A stretch of DNA of 47,327 nt from Zygnema cylindricum (taxonomy: Eukaryota > Streptophyta > Zygnematophyceae > Zygnematales > Zygnemataceae): positions 7,830 through 55,156 of the forward strand of contig JBBHKE010001413.1 in assembly GCA_037447655.1 (NCBI GenBank), read 5' to 3'. The notes under the pieces were generated by a model that saw only the letters and a list, made by a program, of their open reading frames with translations, did no database searches and was not told where the DNA came from. This document shows positions 11,607 to 21,408 of the stretch, one piece after another. Every line of letters starts with the position of its first letter. Positions within the stretch are counted from its first letter, which is position 1. Made by a program: the position numbers and the translations under genes.

Positions 11607-13279
11607 GGAGTCACGTCAGATGTTCGTACATAATAGGTACAGTACAGTACTATCGCATTATACATGGTACTGTACAAAAACGAAAGCCCCTTAGGCAACC
11701 AAAGGGCAAAGCACCGGGTCGCCCGCGACTATTATTTGCCCTCTGACTACAAAATCTTTTATTAACACATAACGCTTATCAACCAAATAATTTTTTTAAC
11801 GATGAGTCTTTAAATGGTTCAAAAACAGTCACGTCATTCGGAACTGAATAAAATTCCACAAAACGCTAATATAAACTCAATGTTGGAATCCAATCAAAAT
11901 AATCAACACTAAATAAACAACACCCATCACAAGGAAGTCACATGTCTTATTGTCACGTGTTTTTTTCTTTGTTGGAACTTCTATACTTTTTGTCGGATAA
12001 GTATCAGATGTTGGCTACTCTTGTAAAACCAATGTAAAAAAAAATTTAAGTTTAAAACTAATATGTGAAATATAAATATGACAAATATGATAAAAATCTA
12101 ATGCAGAAAAAAAAAACCAAGGAGTGTTACGGAAGCTAAAATGGGATCCAATACAACCTTGTTTTAAAAATAACTCTTGCCCAGTAGGAGAGAACTTGGT
12201 CCATTTAAATGATTGTATTTGAGTTGGTCGTGTTCGTGTTTTTGTTTTCAGCACAAAGTACTTTGTACCGAGTTTCATTAGCTTATTTTTTTGTTTAGAA
12301 GAAACAATTGTATAAATAAATTTCCGTTAGAAAGTGTGACTGGAACAGCAACATAGGAAGAGAAACAAAACAAAAACAAGGGATGAAGAGTTATTGCAAA
12401 CGCTCAAACATAATTAAAGAGGAAGAAATGGAAAACTATCGAAATTGGTAATTTATGAAAAGTTTACCAAGCTAGCTTGGACTCTTTACATCGATCACTT
12501 AAAACCTGTCACACCTACATCCTACGACCAATGAGAGCCCATCCTTATATCCTTCATGGAACGAGGACACTTTAGTGACTGTTTTCACCTTCGCCCTTTT
12601 CTCTTTTTTATTTTCTATGTACACCGATAGTTGGCCATCACTCGGTTTGATAAAGCTTATTATAAAGTCTTGACGCATTATATAATTGGAAGAAGAGCCA
12701 GCGCACCTCAGTAACCAACCACACTAATAGAGGATAAAAGAACGCAAAGCTTTTGTCAAATTGTGCGATGGTTGAACAATCATATGAGAACATGGAAACA
12801 AGGAAATGCCAAAAAGAAATCGAAAAAAATATTACTATCAATCAAACCGACAAAAGTTACAACGTGATTTTATGGATGACTTTATTCTAATGGCAATCAA
12901 GACCTTTTCTGGTTGTTTGGGCGTTGCCATGGATAACTTCCTTATACTTGTGGCCTCGAAGTGTTCGGCTTTCCTAGACCACATTGCACCTAATTTGTAA
13001 CCGCGCCACGCATGTGATGGTACAGTACCACTTGTACTTAAATGTGTTCTGATTTGTTGGCTTGTCCATCAGAGCTGTTCCAGTGGACCTTAGTGAGGCA
13101 ATTCTGGAAAAGAAACACCTTTGTTCACATTCATCGAATCATTGTTGACATTCATTACCACGTGGTACACCGCGAAACGTATATTTGTATAATACTTTGG
13201 TAAGGCTCAACAAAGCGTGATAAAACAACAGACGATACATGCCCATATAACAAGCATAACAAAATACGACACGAATCAT
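11607..13279. other. AT-rich stretch, no gene recognised
   Basis: Only short ORFs without recognisable domains are present. It contains a lone copy of the TA-element terminus (TA at 13166-13167 followed by CACCGCGAAACG) and a segment at 11740-11880 that resembles 22150-22260. It is probably a mosaic of old element fragments. Confidence 0.4.
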
Positions 13280-13807
13280 GTCCGTGTAACGGGCATTGAT
13301 TGATTTATGTGAACAAAATCATATTGTAAAACAAAACACACCAACATGAAAGCTGTAGCTAAAAATAAACATTTGCTTTATGACAGGTACACATAGATAT
13401 GGGCGGAGAATGGTTAGTTAAGTGTAGTTAGTCAGTTGAAATTGCTAGCGCAACACACCATTGAACGTTATTACAAAGGTGACACTCAGTCATCAATAAA
13501 CCCATTTAATCTCAATTACAATATTCATGTTGAGAAGTAGACTAAATATGATTATGAACTTCAAAACATGTTTGTTTGCACAGAATGACATCTTACACGA
13601 GACATTATCTCAGTTTAAAATTGTCTATATTTGTGTTGTAAATCAAAACACCCTATGGTTGTAATTCCCATACATAATTTACATTTGTATAGTTCATCAA
13701 AAAACCCACCTGTAGTTGTTCCCAAATATATAGAGTAAAAAAACACTATACAACCTTAAACACACACAACACGACCTTTGCCCGTGTAACGGGCTTTGAT
13801 AAACTAG
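13280..13807 (+). mobile_element. Helitron 3' end fragment(s), plus strand
   Basis: From about 13310 to 13807 the sequence matches the reverse complement of 3197-3690, the 3' end of the large Helitron. It ends with the hairpin at 13780-13794, 9 nt, CTAG at 13804-13807 and then a host T. A second, slightly altered terminal hairpin at 13280-13294 lies just before the matching region, so two 3' ends sit one behind the other. No Rep or helicase is present. The 5' end of this copy was not found. Confidence 0.65.
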
Positions 13808-14744
13808 TATGTGCAAATTGGAGTGTTTTTTTACGGTACTGCCGGTAGTCGTTCGTAGATTGTTCGTGGGTAATTTTTTTACGGTACTGCCGGTGGTCGT
13901 TCGTATATACAATGGTCGTTCGCAACGTTGCATTACGCCAATGGTACGGCTGTCCGTATTGCGGACGGTCGCAAGGCAACGTTACATTTGTGCCAGGTAC
14001 GGCGGTATGTCCTGCAAACGGGCGGCGGCGTAGAATTACGCCAGTGAGCGGCAGCGTATAATTACGCCAACTGTCCGCACCTAAAATTACGACACTGAGC
14101 GGCAGCGTAGAATCACGCCAGCCGGCGAGAGCGTAAAATTACGCCACCAGGCGGCAGCGTATAATCCGCCACCAAGCGTCAGCGTAGAATTATGCCGGCT
14201 GGTGGCTGCGTAGAATTATGCCACCTGGTGGGCGGCAGCGTAGAATATTGCCACGGTACGGCAGTCTGCAACGCGACGAGCGGCAGCGTAGAATTACGCT
14301 AGCCGGCGGGTGGCACCGTAGAAAATTGCTAGCGGCCGTCAACGTAGAAAATTGCCAGCCGGTGGCAGCATAGAAAATTGCCAGCAGGCGGGCGGCAGCG
14401 TATAACCACGCCACCCGGCGGAAGCGTAGAATTACGCCAGCCGTACTGCTAACTGTATATCGGCGGTTGGCAACGTAACATTACGCAATTCATACCGCGG
14501 TCTGTACACCGACGGTTGGTAGCGTAACATTACGCCAACCGTACTGCGGTCTGGACACCGGCGGGCGGCAGCATAGAATTCCACCAGCTGTACAGCTGTC
14601 GGTAATGCGACGGGCGGCAGCGCTTCATTGTGCCCGCGGTACGGCCGTCGGTACTGCGTGTGACGGAAAAAATCCAAGACATACACATCGCCTATATAAG
14701 GATTTCCGGAGGGGTGAACAACGTTCTCTTATTTATATACTGAT
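13808..14744 (+). repeat. Minisatellite array copy 2 with terminal TATA block
   Basis: Second copy of the array at 10619-11606, starting with the same TGTGCAAATTG and ending at the same ATATACTGAT. It has one fewer long unit and scattered substitutions. It begins immediately at the Helitron 3' end at 13807. The two copies diverge completely after ACTGAT, which marks the edge of the repeated unit. Confidence 0.75.
14692..14699 (+). promoter_or_regulatory. TATA box at the end of array copy 2
   Basis: Same conserved CTATATAAGGATTTCC block as in copy 1. The first ATG of a 107-codon ORF lies about 70 nt downstream, a plausible promoter-to-start distance, but I cannot show that it is transcribed. 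Confidence 0.45.
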
Positions 14745-14764
14745 TTCTCGCGGATAAATATATT

Positions 14765-15088
14765 ATGGCGATATGGAACTTAGTGAAGCGGCAAGAATTT
14801 AAACTATTTGATTTTATTGCCATGCCAAAGCTGCCAATCGTCGGCGCTTGGAGGTCTCATGGAATGTTCAGAGGCCGCGGCAGAGATGCGCGCCAATGCA
14901 CTGAGGCCACCACAACAAACACAAAATCTTTGGACGAATCCAGATCCACCATCCGTACTATGCTACTGCGCAAATTTCCTTCCAGAAACTACCGTACAGT
15001 GGTGGCATTCACACGAAATTTTTTGAAGGATGTCCGTACCTTTAGACAGAATATCGGCAATGCTTTCCGTACATATGGCTTAGGCTGA
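14765..15088 (+). CDS. Hypothetical 107-residue basic protein downstream of array promoter
   Basis: An ATG-started ORF about 70 nt after the conserved TATA block. The predicted protein is Arg/Thr-rich (FRGRGRDAR, then repeated R-T-x-x motifs), with no membrane segment or known domain that I recognise. An overlapping frame (14808-15026) encodes a 72-residue alternative of similar quality, which lowers confidence in either. The ORF ends just before an inverted-repeat element at 15085. It could be chance coding in repeat-derived DNA. Confidence 0.22.
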   Translation: MAIWNLVKRQEFKLFDFIAMPKLPIVGAWRSHGMFRGRGRDARQCTEATTTNTKSLDESRSTIRTMLLRKFPSRNYRTVVAFTRNFLKDVRTFRQNIGNAFRTYGLG

Positions 15089-15565
15089 TAGCCTATACCC
15101 ACCGGAGCATTTGATTTTCCGAAACTGATCGGAAAATGTACACGTTTCGACGTTATGAAACATAGGCGCGAAAACAAACCTGCAGTATTTAATGTTCGAA
15201 GGACGACGACGGTGGTTCAAAACCGACAATTGTTTCGCGCAAGTGCAATGAAATAGCCGTTCGATGTTGTTTTGGCTACGTCAACTTTTCGGCGAAATAC
15301 GCTACTTTAACCCGACTTTTACAACCCACAATATTTTGAGGATGCTCGTTTGTACGGTTTTCATAGAAAGCCGTACATTATTCCAACGTTCGTCTGTTGG
15401 GGAAGTGATTTTTTTTTCGGTGGAATAGGCCATAAATGAAAGGATCGCCGTTCGACAAATAGAAAGAAAGTTTTGCACGTACAAAGGATTTTAAAAGTTT
15501 CATATTATTATCTAATTCGGAAAATCATCAGAATGGGAAATGCTCCGGTGGGAATAGACTATGAG
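15085..15565. mobile_element. MITE with about 28-bp terminal inverted repeats
   Basis: The left end (CTGATAGCCTATACCCACC then GGAGCATTT) is mirrored at the right end (AAATGCTCC then GGTGGGAATAGACTATGAG). The inner GATTTTCCGAA is mirrored too. The interior is noncoding. I cannot fix a target duplication, so exact ends and superfamily are open. Confidence 0.55.
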
Positions 15566-15590
15566 ATAAAACGTCAGCTGTAGATAAATA

Positions 15591-16646
15591 TGTAGAAATT
15601 AATGGTCCATTTTAAGTATTTTCTAGGTCTAAATAGAAATATAGAAAGAAGCCGAGGCAGTCTACCTCTAACTTCTCTCTCCAAACTCTCAAACTTGTCG
15701 CAGTCACTAAGAAATTGGAGAGGGAGCTAGAGCCATGGCTACCTAGGCTATCCAGAGGTTTATGGGAAATTTATATTAGTTAGGGGTTTATTTACTAAAA
15801 GGTATGTGCCGGCCACAGGATTTGATCCTGGTACCTACCGGCCGGCAGACAGCAGTAAGCTGGTAGCCTTAGCCGTTAAGTCTAGAACTAATGTTACGAA
15901 ATATATGGTTTGATAATCATTTAAACATAAATACATAAAATAAATCATTTAACTATAATTGTTTACGGGATACATAGATCCGGTAATGTATAAGTACGGA
16001 TTACGGTACGGACAAAAAACCAATACCGCGCATTTATTTCTTTAGTGAAACGAATACCGCGCATGTATTTATTACGGCTACGATTAAAATCAAATTTAAT
16101 CGGACGACCGGATTTAGCGCCGAGATTGCGGAAGAAGATTTCGACGGTTTGTGGCCATCGCCACATCGGATGACACGTGGCGAAATTACATTGGATCGTG
16201 GTCTCTCCGGAGATTATGGCACCGAATTCGGATATGACATGTCTCGACATTTAGGCCATGTCGTACAATGTCCGTACATAAAGTACACAAGCACCTGTAC
16301 TTTTGCGTACGGAACTGTAATCTCATTGGTTCCGTACATCAGTAGATAGAGTTTGTGAGAGAGATAGGACTTAGAAAAATTAGGAGATAGGACCCTCTCT
16401 CCTAGAGAGCTTCTGTACAAAAGATTAACTTTGACCCTCCATAACTTACTGCTCAGGAGAGCAAATTCAGAGATTCTTTTTGCTATCGACTCAGGGGAGT
16501 CTTGCCTTCACAGGGGTGCAGGTGTTCAGAGTTTTTGTCAGTCAGGGTGGCAGTTGTTTTTGCTGAAACACAAAGGGGTCAGAGTTATCCTAGAGGCTTC
16601 TTGGAAGCTGTCCACTTTGAGGACTTATGGAGGTCTCAGAGTTACA
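15591..16646 (+). mobile_element. Solo Copia-type LTR
   Basis: It starts TGTAGAAATT, ends GAGTTACA, and is flanked by identical AAATA at 15586-15590 and 16647-16651, the 5-bp duplication expected of an LTR element. It aligns along its length with the LTRs at 41525-42532 and 45751-46727 (inverse). Shared landmarks are TTTTCTAGG near the start, GAGCCATGGCTACC, an antisense tRNA-like module, GGTTTGATAATCATTTAAA, a CACGTGG G-box at 16174-16180, CCGTACATCAGTAGATAG, and a CAGGGTGGCAGTTGTT block near the end. With no internal region it is a product of LTR-LTR recombination. Confidence 0.8.
15805..15885 (-). other. Antisense tRNA-like module in solo LTR
   Basis: On the minus strand it reads as a decayed tRNA. 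There is a T-arm (CAGG-ATCAAAT-CCTG), a possible D-stem (GGCT/AGCT) after a box A-like CGGCTAAGG, and a five-pair anticodon stem (TACTG/CGGTA) with an oversized 12-nt loop. The acceptor does not close. A functional tRNA is not supported. Confidence 0.45.
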
Positions 16647-16711
16647 AAATACGTCCAAACCATAGTTCAAAAGTAGGCGTTTCTATTGTAGGTCTTTTGT
16701 CGGCGCCTTCA

Positions 16712-16897
16712 TCGTAAGTTGTGTTATGGGCTTTTCATGTGATCGCCTTAAGTCACTACTTTGATCAGCGACCGTCTCATCGTCCAAATCTAACGATAGT
16801 CGTATCGTAAGTTGTGATATAGGCATTTCATGTGATCTTCTTAGATCGCTACTTTGATCAGCGACCGTCTGACCTTCCGAATCTGACGGTTTAAATA
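16712..16897 (+). repeat. Two tandem units of about 93 bp
   Basis: TCGTAAGTTGTG starts units at 16712 and 16805. Each unit then carries TTTCATGTGATC and the block CTACTTTGATCAGCGACCGT. Divergence is moderate. It lies just after the solo LTR. No function is evident. Confidence 0.6.
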
Positions 16898-17598
16898 AAA
16901 TATCGCTCAAAACTCACAGAAAAATATATTTTTTTCCGTTATTTTTTTTAATTTAGACATGACGTTTAATTCTCCATCGATCCATGTGCATCTCAACCCT
17001 GTTACTATTTTATTTCATTTTGCGGCCAATACAATATGGGTCTTAAGGGTATATTGCCTAGTTGTTCAATACACGCGTTTTTTTCATTTTTTTCCAGTTT
17101 CTACATATTGTATGCGACTTTTCAAAAATACGCAAAAAAACGTCTATTGTAAACTGAAACTGACATTTTACGACAACTAATAAACAAAATACTGTAACTG
17201 TTATAATTTTTACGACAACTGTACGGTAGTTTACAAAAAAGATTCGATGCACGTATCCGTACTTTCTGTTCGATAAACCGAACAGAATGTACATGGATTG
17301 TACGGGAAAATAATGTGACGTCTACAAATATTTCCAAAAAGATACGTTGCGGCGTCACACTATTTGAGCGCCGTGAGTTCGAATTTTGTATGGGCGTCTT
17401 GTTCAAATTTCGAAAAGAAGCTGCCATTATTACTTGAACAGGTGAACGCGAAAAATCACAGAAGACGCCATTACCGACGCCACGGCAAGAAGGGAAGAAG
17501 ATTTAGAGTAAAAATAGTTAAAGGACATATATGTATGTTTTTTTTGTTCTAATGTGATTGTTTTTGTTTTTTTTGTATCAATGTGTTACGTCGTGCAA
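16898..17598. other. No gene recognised; repeat-derived sequence
   Basis: A stretch near 17095-17160 (CCAGTTTCTACATATTGTA and following) recurs in altered form near 17995-18060, so a repeat appears to bracket the LTR-like sequence at 17599. Short ORFs have no domains. Confidence 0.35.
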
Positions 17599-17870
17599 TG
17601 TTGAATGATGAAAAATGGAATCTGCATATGGCCTGAACTTTGTTTTTTTGAAGTTGCATGCTCTCGGAGAGGTAGAGAGAGAACGCCATGGCTGCATGTG
17701 AAGGACATGCAATTTTATTATATATTAAAAATTCATTTCGCAGGATTTTGAACCTGCGGCTGTGTACGTCGCCTAGAATAAACTGGTACACTCGTCCTTA
17801 ACCAGTTGATGTAGATGTTTCGGTTCACACATGAGGTGTGATAATAATTTAATTACATATTGTTTTTCAC
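17599..17870 (+). mobile_element. LTR-like remnant of the same Copia family
   Basis: It starts TGTTGAATGATG and shares the landmark order of the other LTRs: a GAGAGAGAACGCCATGGCTGC region, then an antisense tRNA-like T-arm (17739-17758), then GGTGTGATAATAATTTAA. The downstream half of the LTR cannot be recognised, so this is a fragment or a divergent member. Confidence 0.45.
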
Positions 17871-19489
17871 CGCTCATTTAACGGAAAGAGTACAAACTGC
17901 GATACATGTTCAATTCATTTTTTAAAAAATGTACGGATTTGTACGGGAAAAAAATCATTAACGTTTTTTACTATTTTTTCAAATCGACCTCTCCAGTTTC
18001 TACGTATTGTACGCACGTTCGAAACGTGCGTAAAATACGTTTTGAACAACTATGGTATATTGTATTTTTTGCGTACAATAGGCATATTGTATGGGTGTAC
18101 TTTCACCTACTTTTGAACTATGGTCCAAACCCCCAGTCACAAGTCATTCTTGCCTGGTTTGCGCCACGTTTCACCTTCGGATTGAAACGAGGGACATTTT
18201 TTTGATACCCGTTATCGGACTTTTGCCCAAAGCTATTTCCGAATATTGGCGGTCCTTGGCTCGCCGGTGCGTCGATGCGATGTCGCTCACAGAATCTCGC
18301 GCCTTTAAATGCGACGGGCAGCCGATGGCGGGGAGCGGCGCACAGATGTACGGAATAGAGGGAATGGTACAAGTGCTTTCCTGTATTTCCACAGAATATG
18401 AGAGACGCTCCAATCATCCGGAAAAATTTCAGGTGTGAATAGAGATGCTGGCCAGTGGATAGCTTGTCGGGACCTGCCGACATTGCCACGTGGATTTGAC
18501 TGTCGCAACACGTTCGGGGTCCTAACACGAAGCTTCGCATTGGTGGAATTACAATTTTTCTGTCTCTGCCGCCCAGACTTCTGAGCTTCTGGCGCCACGA
18601 CAGCAGGAGAGCATTCACTTTATAAGCAGAACCTTCTTGTCGTGTAGTACTCCGTCGGCTCTCCGTACGAAGAATATTATTTTAGGGTTGGCTCCATTGG
18701 GTTATAAAACGTTCGTTTTCGGTTCATAAATCGTTTTTTTACGCGATGATCCGATTGGTTGGTCCATCGCATGACGCGGAACGTCATATTGACAATTCGT
18801 AATTCGCCTCTAACGGACGAAAATATGTGAAATGTCTTTTACTGTAGTTTTTTACGCGTCATAAAAGTTAATTCGGGATCAACCCCCAAATTGGGCGAAT
18901 CAATTTCCTTTTGCCGTAGGAAAATTTCTCAAAATTTTCACGGGCACTTTCAGTGTACCAAGTATTACTTTCCCTCCGTACATTATACACACCTAAGAAC
19001 ATGTAGGTCCTTCCGATTTCCCGCCCGACTTCCCAATCATTGAGCCTTTGCAAGTTCTATTTCGTGGGGTCACCGGGTGTTCCCATAATGATAATTTTAC
19101 GATCCACAAATTGGCCGGGTTCCGCGGCCCGAGGAGGTCCAGAATCCCACATCCGTACAGGTGTGATGTCGTCTATTAATATAATTGTCGTTTCTATCAA
19201 GTGTATCCATGTGGAAGTAAAAGCTTAAAGTCTACATGGACGAGTGGCGTCTGTTTCTATTTCCATTCCGTACTGTAGTTCCGTTGACTATATATTTCCG
19301 TACTTGCAAGCTCCCCGCTACAAATCGCAGATTCGGCTTCTCCTGTCGCAGCTTCCAGTCGCCACCTGCGATTGACTTTTGTCGGCAAGAGACGCAAAGC
19401 GACAAGGCCGCGGCTGGCACGTACTCCGCGGCCCGCGAGGGAGCGTCCGCCGCAGTCTGCCCTCGTCCCGTCCTCCCGCCATTCGGCCC
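17871..19489. other. Upstream region of the first MYB gene
   Basis: No domain-bearing ORF on either strand. It includes a 9-bp-stem hairpin at 18011-18031, a TTTATAAGCAG TATA-like string near 18618 and many GTACGG/CCGTAC hexamers. GC content rises from about 19300, as is common near a transcription start. A specific promoter cannot be fixed. Confidence 0.35.
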
Positions 19490-21408
19490 ATGGCGTCGGA
19501 GGACAAGGCCGGGTCCCGGCGGCCGTGGACTGCGCCGGAGGATGCGGCGCTACGGCGCGCTGTGGAAGCGACCGGCGGCAAGGAGTGGGTCCGTACGGCT
19601 TCGCACGTGCCAGAACTTGCCGGCCGGTCTCCGAAAAGCTGCCGGCGGCGGTGGCTGCAGCATCTCGACCCGCAGGTGGGTTGCGGCGGCCGTACGGATT
19701 TGCAGATTTGTCGTATGCGCGGATGGACGGCTGGCCAATGCGGGGGCTTCTGGGTGGTGTGACGTGACAGGTCTGCCGGAGGCGATTCAGCGAACAGGAG
19801 AGCCGTACGGTCGCCGTGGCGCACGTGCGGTACGGACCGAGCTGGGCGAGAATCGCGCGGGAGCTGCCGGGCAGAACGGACAACGCGGTCAGAGTGAGTC
19901 ACGAGTCCGCACGTGCCGGGTTTGGCGGCTAGCGATTGCTATTGGTAATGGTGCGAATGCTAACGGCTTCTTTTTTTTCTGAGGCGCTGGTTGGTTTGTC
20001 GTTTTGTGGCGCTTGTCGTTTTGTTTCTGTCTTCACCAGAGTCACTGGCACAGTTCGCTGCGGGCGCGGTACGAGGAGGCGCTGAGGAGCGTGCTGGAGA
20101 GTCCTACGGTGAGAATAGGGGGGGGGGAATGGGGGTGCACCGGGGCCGGCTTGGTGCCTTGCGCCACTGTTTGCGAGGTTTGGTACGGAAGACAGTTCCC
20201 CGTGCATGCAAACCGTCGATTCGAAGCTGCGTCAGGGAGGAGCGTGGGTGGTGGGGTTTTCCCAAAACTTGTAGATTTGGTACCGGAATTCTTTCGGATG
20301 AGGGAGAAACCGTAGATTCTTGCAAATCAACGCCCAATAGTATGTTCCTTTTTTATTTGTCAGTTCATTTTTGTTTCTCGGGTTTTTTAATGGATCCAAA
20401 ATCCAAATGTAGTTTTAGTTTCTATTGTTTGTGTCACCTTCATAGCTACATAGTTTCCTGAAGGTTTGAAGTGGCAGTAATTGCTTTATTATTTTTACCA
20501 CGGATGGTGTTCGTGATGCTAGTAAGCTAAAAGTCATTGAAGGCTACTTTTGTCGTTTTGCTCATCATTGTTCCTTGGGAAAACGACAGGCGGGCGATAT
20601 TCATGCGGCGGCAGTTTTTGGGACGACGGAAGAAATGATAAAAGAGGCAATTTTGGGATCGAGTAAGAGTGGGGTGAGGAATATGTGTCGATGGGCGATT
20701 GACATGGCAGAAAATGGGGTACAAATACAGATTCGGAGGGCCCAGGGAAACAGAGATCTGGATGGAGAAGCAAATGGAGTTTTTATAGAGTGCACAAATG
20801 GGGTCCATGGAGAAGAATCTAACAGAATTTCTGGAGGAGAAGCGTATCCAATTATGCATTTTGGGCAGCAAGTAAATGGGTATCCAGGGGAAAGAAAAGG
20901 TGGAAATTGTGGAGAACAAAACGATAAAAAATACGGAGAACTGGAGAGCTTGTGTTTCCGGCAACAAAACAGCAATAATTTGGAAAGAGGAAGAAAGGCA
21001 TTTCCATGTCAGGAAACTTTATGCCCATCCATATGTGCCGAAACATCTAAATCCACACTAATTAAAGCCGGAGACGAGCCAATTTCAGATTCCGCATTTT
21101 TTGAAATCGGAAAGGGAATTTTGTCTCCGAATTTTTCTTTCCACAATGAAAAAATAAAGGCAGAGGCAGAACTTTTGTCGCTTCAAAATGCCCTCGACTG
21201 GAGTTTTATTAAAAAGAACAATGCGAGATTTTACAAGAATGATGTACCGAATTGGGGGACCAGTGAAATTCAGGAAAAAGCAAATTTTGGCAAAGTGAAC
21301 ACTTTTTATTCCCTTGATGACGTCAGCAAATTTTTGGGTCTGGGTGAGCGCGACACTAATATTGAAACCTGGGAAAGGGTTTTCTCCCCAACACTTTGTA
21401 CCCCTTAA
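19490..21408 (+). CDS. R2R3-MYB transcription factor, copy 1 (4 exons)
   Basis: Predicted exons are 19490-19675, 19771-19893, 20040-20108 and 20590-21408, all phase 0 with GT-AG borders (398 residues). R2 is RPWTAPEDAALRRAV...EWVRTASHVPELAGRSPKSCRRRW; R3 is RRRFSEQESRTVAVAHVRYG and PSWARIARELPGRTDNAVR, ending SHWHSSLRARYEEAL. The Trp ladder is complete except Phe for the first Trp of R3, which is normal in plants. R2R3-MYBs are nuclear DNA-binding regulators; the targets are unknown. Exon 4 (272 codons) is poorly conserved apart from VFGTTEEM, NMCRWAIDMAENG and a late KAEAE motif also found in copy 2. An upstream in-frame ATG at 19379 exists. I prefer 19490 because exon 1 then has the same 62 codons as copy 2. 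Exon 4 could contain a further intron. Confidence 0.83.
19573..19919 (+). repeat. 347-bp tract identical to 26635-26981
   Basis: By direct comparison every base from 19573 to 19919 equals the base 7062 positions downstream. The tract covers the second part of exon 1, all of intron 1, exon 2 and the first 26 nt of intron 2. Immediately outside it both coding and noncoding sequence diverge. Confidence 0.9.

Noticed and set aside
18118-18618. 166-codon minus-strand ORF as a gene.
   Set aside because: No recognisable domain, overlapping ORFs on the other strand, and no supporting promoter or splice context.
19231-20207. Long overlapping ORFs on both strands around the first MYB gene (up to 248 codons).
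   Set aside because: High GC content leaves many frames open. The spliced MYB frame explains the conserved protein and the others have no domain.
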